Assembly: GCF_000615905.1 (NCBI RefSeq)
Contig: NZ_BAMN01000002.1
Location: 124,001-188,000, forward strand
Source of the DNA: Companilactobacillus nodensis DSM 19682 = JCM 14932 = NBRC 107160
GTDB lineage: Bacteria > Bacillota > Bacilli > Lactobacillales > Lactobacillaceae
DNA: 64,000 nt
Reading direction: 5' to 3'
Shown here: positions 63,135 to 64,000 of the stretch, one piece after another
How the letters are laid out: each line of letters starts with the position of its first letter
Numbering within the stretch: position 1 is the stretch's first letter
Position numbers and translations under genes: made by a program
Notes under the pieces: generated by a model
What the model was told of the DNA's origin: nothing
Database searches by the model: none
What the model saw: only the letters and a program-made list of their open reading frames with translations

Positions 63135-63326
63135 ATGGAGCATACGGCAAAGGAAATATTAAAATTATTGGGTGAACATGGTTTTTATGAAATACGTATA
63201 ATTGGTGATCATCATAGATTGACGGATGGTAATGGCAGGTTCGCTACTGTTGCGTATTCTAGATTAAAAGACAGTATTCCTCCGAAGACATATAACTCGA
63301 TTTTGAAACAGTCAGGATTGAAATGA
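63135..63326 (+). CDS. hicA: HicA-type mRNA interferase toxin
   Basis: The 63-residue protein has the double-stranded RNA-binding-like HicA fold: AKEILKLLGEHGFYEIRIIG, then DHHRLTDGNGRFATVA with the catalytic His, and IPPKTYNSILKQSGL. HicA cleaves mRNA when free of HicB. ATG 63135 follows ATAGGAGTTAAT. HicB is encoded 34 nt downstream, the common toxin-first order. Confidence 0.85.
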   Translation: MEHTAKEILKLLGEHGFYEIRIIGDHHRLTDGNGRFATVAYSRLKDSIPPKTYNSILKQSGLK

Positions 63327-63360
63327 TATGAATCCAATAACAAAAATATGGAGAAGAAAA

Positions 63361-63759
63361 ATGAAAAAAAGATTGGTAGTATACCCAGCTATATTTGATG
63401 ATTCGGAAAATAAAAAGGGAGTTTACAGTGTAGAGTTTCCCGATGTACCTGATGCATTAACATACGGCAATAGTTTGGCTGAAGCACTTGATAGAGCGCC
63501 TGAAGCTCTCGGATTATCGCTGTATGAATTGGAGAATCTTCCTGATCCGTCTGATATAAATGATATTAGAAAAAAGAATCCTCAAGCAATCGTCAATTTG
63601 GTTAGTGTGGATCTTGAAAAAATCAGATTAACGGTTAAAGTGCCGTACGTAAGAAAAAATACTACTTTGCCCGCAGATATTGCTCAACAAGCGGAAGAAA
63701 GAAATATTAATTTCTCGGAGACTTTGCTTGAAGGCCTCAAACAAAAATTAAAGCCCTGA
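63361..63759 (+). CDS. hicB: HicB-type antitoxin
   Basis: The 132-residue protein has the partly degraded RNase H-like HicB domain (YPAIFDDSENKKGVYSVEFPDVPDALTYG split at residues 6-35, then LAEALDRAPEALGLSLYELE) and a C-terminal ribbon-helix-helix (LPADIAQQAEERNINFSETL) for binding its own promoter. ATG 63361 follows GGAGAAG. A CTGACA/TGTCAG terminator lies at its end. Confidence 0.88.
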   Translation: MKKRLVVYPAIFDDSENKKGVYSVEFPDVPDALTYGNSLAEALDRAPEALGLSLYELENLPDPSDINDIRKKNPQAIVNLVSVDLEKIRLTVKVPYVRKNTTLPADIAQQAEERNINFSETLLEGLKQKLKP

Positions 63760-63779
63760 CAAATGTCAGAGATTTTTTA
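63756..63779 (+). terminator. Terminator after hicB
   Basis: CTGACA-AA-TGTCAG with following TTTTTT; the stem is short, so strength is moderate. Confidence 0.65.
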
Positions 63780-63790
63780 GTATTTAAAAA

Positions 63791-64000
63791 TTATTCAAAC
63801 AAACTCGCAGCCTGATTCAAACTATCTAACACCGCAACAGCCTGTTCAGCCAACTCATCTTTTGGCTGTAACGAATCAGGCACAATCACGACATCGATTC
63901 CAGCAGCCAGTCCAGCTCGAATACCACTTTCAGCATCTTCGAACACAACTGCTTCTTCAGGCTTGGCATGAGTAACGTCCAGAGCGTGCAAGTATATATC
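63791..64000 (-). CDS. HAD-family hydrolase, C-terminal part (5' end outside window)
   Basis: About 70 residues are visible: HAKPEEAVVFEDAESGIRAG, then LAAGIDVVIVPD, the motif IV region of beta-phosphoglucomutase-like HAD hydrolases. The paired Asp (FEDAESG) binds Mg. The reading frame continues past 64000, so the N-terminal DxDxT part is not in the window. The substrate is unknown, and a sugar phosphatase or phosphoglucomutase is likely. Confidence 0.85.
   Translation of the reverse strand, partial: DIYLHALDVTHAKPEEAVVFEDAESGIRAGLAAGIDVVIVPDSLQPKDELAEQAVAVLDSLNQAASLFE

Noticed and set aside
1-64000. CRISPR array, rRNA, tRNA genes or insertion sequences
   Set aside because: I found no regular spaced repeats, no rRNA-like blocks, no tRNA cloverleaf and no transposase in the window.

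Overview
The window reads as the chromosome of a low-G+C lactic acid bacterium, most likely Lactobacillaceae and plausibly the Companilactobacillus group. The evidence is the tagatose-6-phosphate lac genes, a glgBCDAP glycogen operon, a PepI-type peptidase, LPxTG surface proteins, HelD, a type I pantothenate kinase and an FLP-type Crp/Fnr regulator. The genus is inference from gene content only.

Left chromosomal part (1-31089). A partial secreted surface protein is followed by lacRABCD on the minus strand. Facing it on the plus strand is a galactitol-family PTS whose IIC gene has lost most of its 5' part. The glycogen operon glgB-C-D-A-P plus a frameshifted GH13 amylase gene follows. Then come a prolyl aminopeptidase-like hydrolase, a NEAT-domain LPKTG protein, and a metal module: P1B-type ATPase, HMA-domain protein, Dps and a frameshifted FLP-type regulator. 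Two perfect FNR-like palindromes sit at the same distance from the -10 boxes of the ATPase and HMA-dps transcripts. Next are a VOC protein, HelD, a GPP34-like protein, an SGNH hydrolase, coaA and guaA. Two intergenic gaps (21.8-22.5 kb and 26.7-27.2 kb) are filled by large folded DNA/RNA elements. Four of them form one three-armed family arranged as inverted pairs.

Integrated element (about 31078-60970). A Tn916-type integrative and conjugative element (ICE) sits in the 3' end of guaA. A 14-bp direct repeat (GAGTGGGAATAGTA) marks both ends. From the left it has a tyrosine integrase, DUF3173, Orf8/Orf7-like sigma factors and a cargo slot. The slot holds a KTR protein, a GyrI-like protein, a TetR/metallo-hydrolase/DUF4260 unit and a BsuBI/PstI-type restriction-modification pair. 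The conjugation genes follow: TcpC, CwlT, Orf15, VirB4-like ATPase, TcpE, ArdA, TcpD, MobT relaxase, oriT, FtsK-like coupling protein and two DUF961 proteins. Extra genes are inserted among them: an orphan C5 DNA methyltransferase, a large DinG/XPD-like helicase with a putative PD-(D/E)xK nuclease end, and at the right end a thioester-domain/Cna_B adhesin. All transfer genes point left, so in the excised circle transcription from the int end would run through the joined att site into the adhesin and transfer genes, as in Tn916.

Right chromosomal part (60971-64000). It holds a secreted protein, a YitT-family membrane protein, a HicA/HicB toxin-antitoxin pair and the end of a HAD hydrolase gene.

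Four separate one-base frameshifts (amylase, FLP regulator, adhesin twice) can each be repaired by restoring one base to a GG or CC doublet. Assembly or sequencing error must therefore be weighed against true gene decay.
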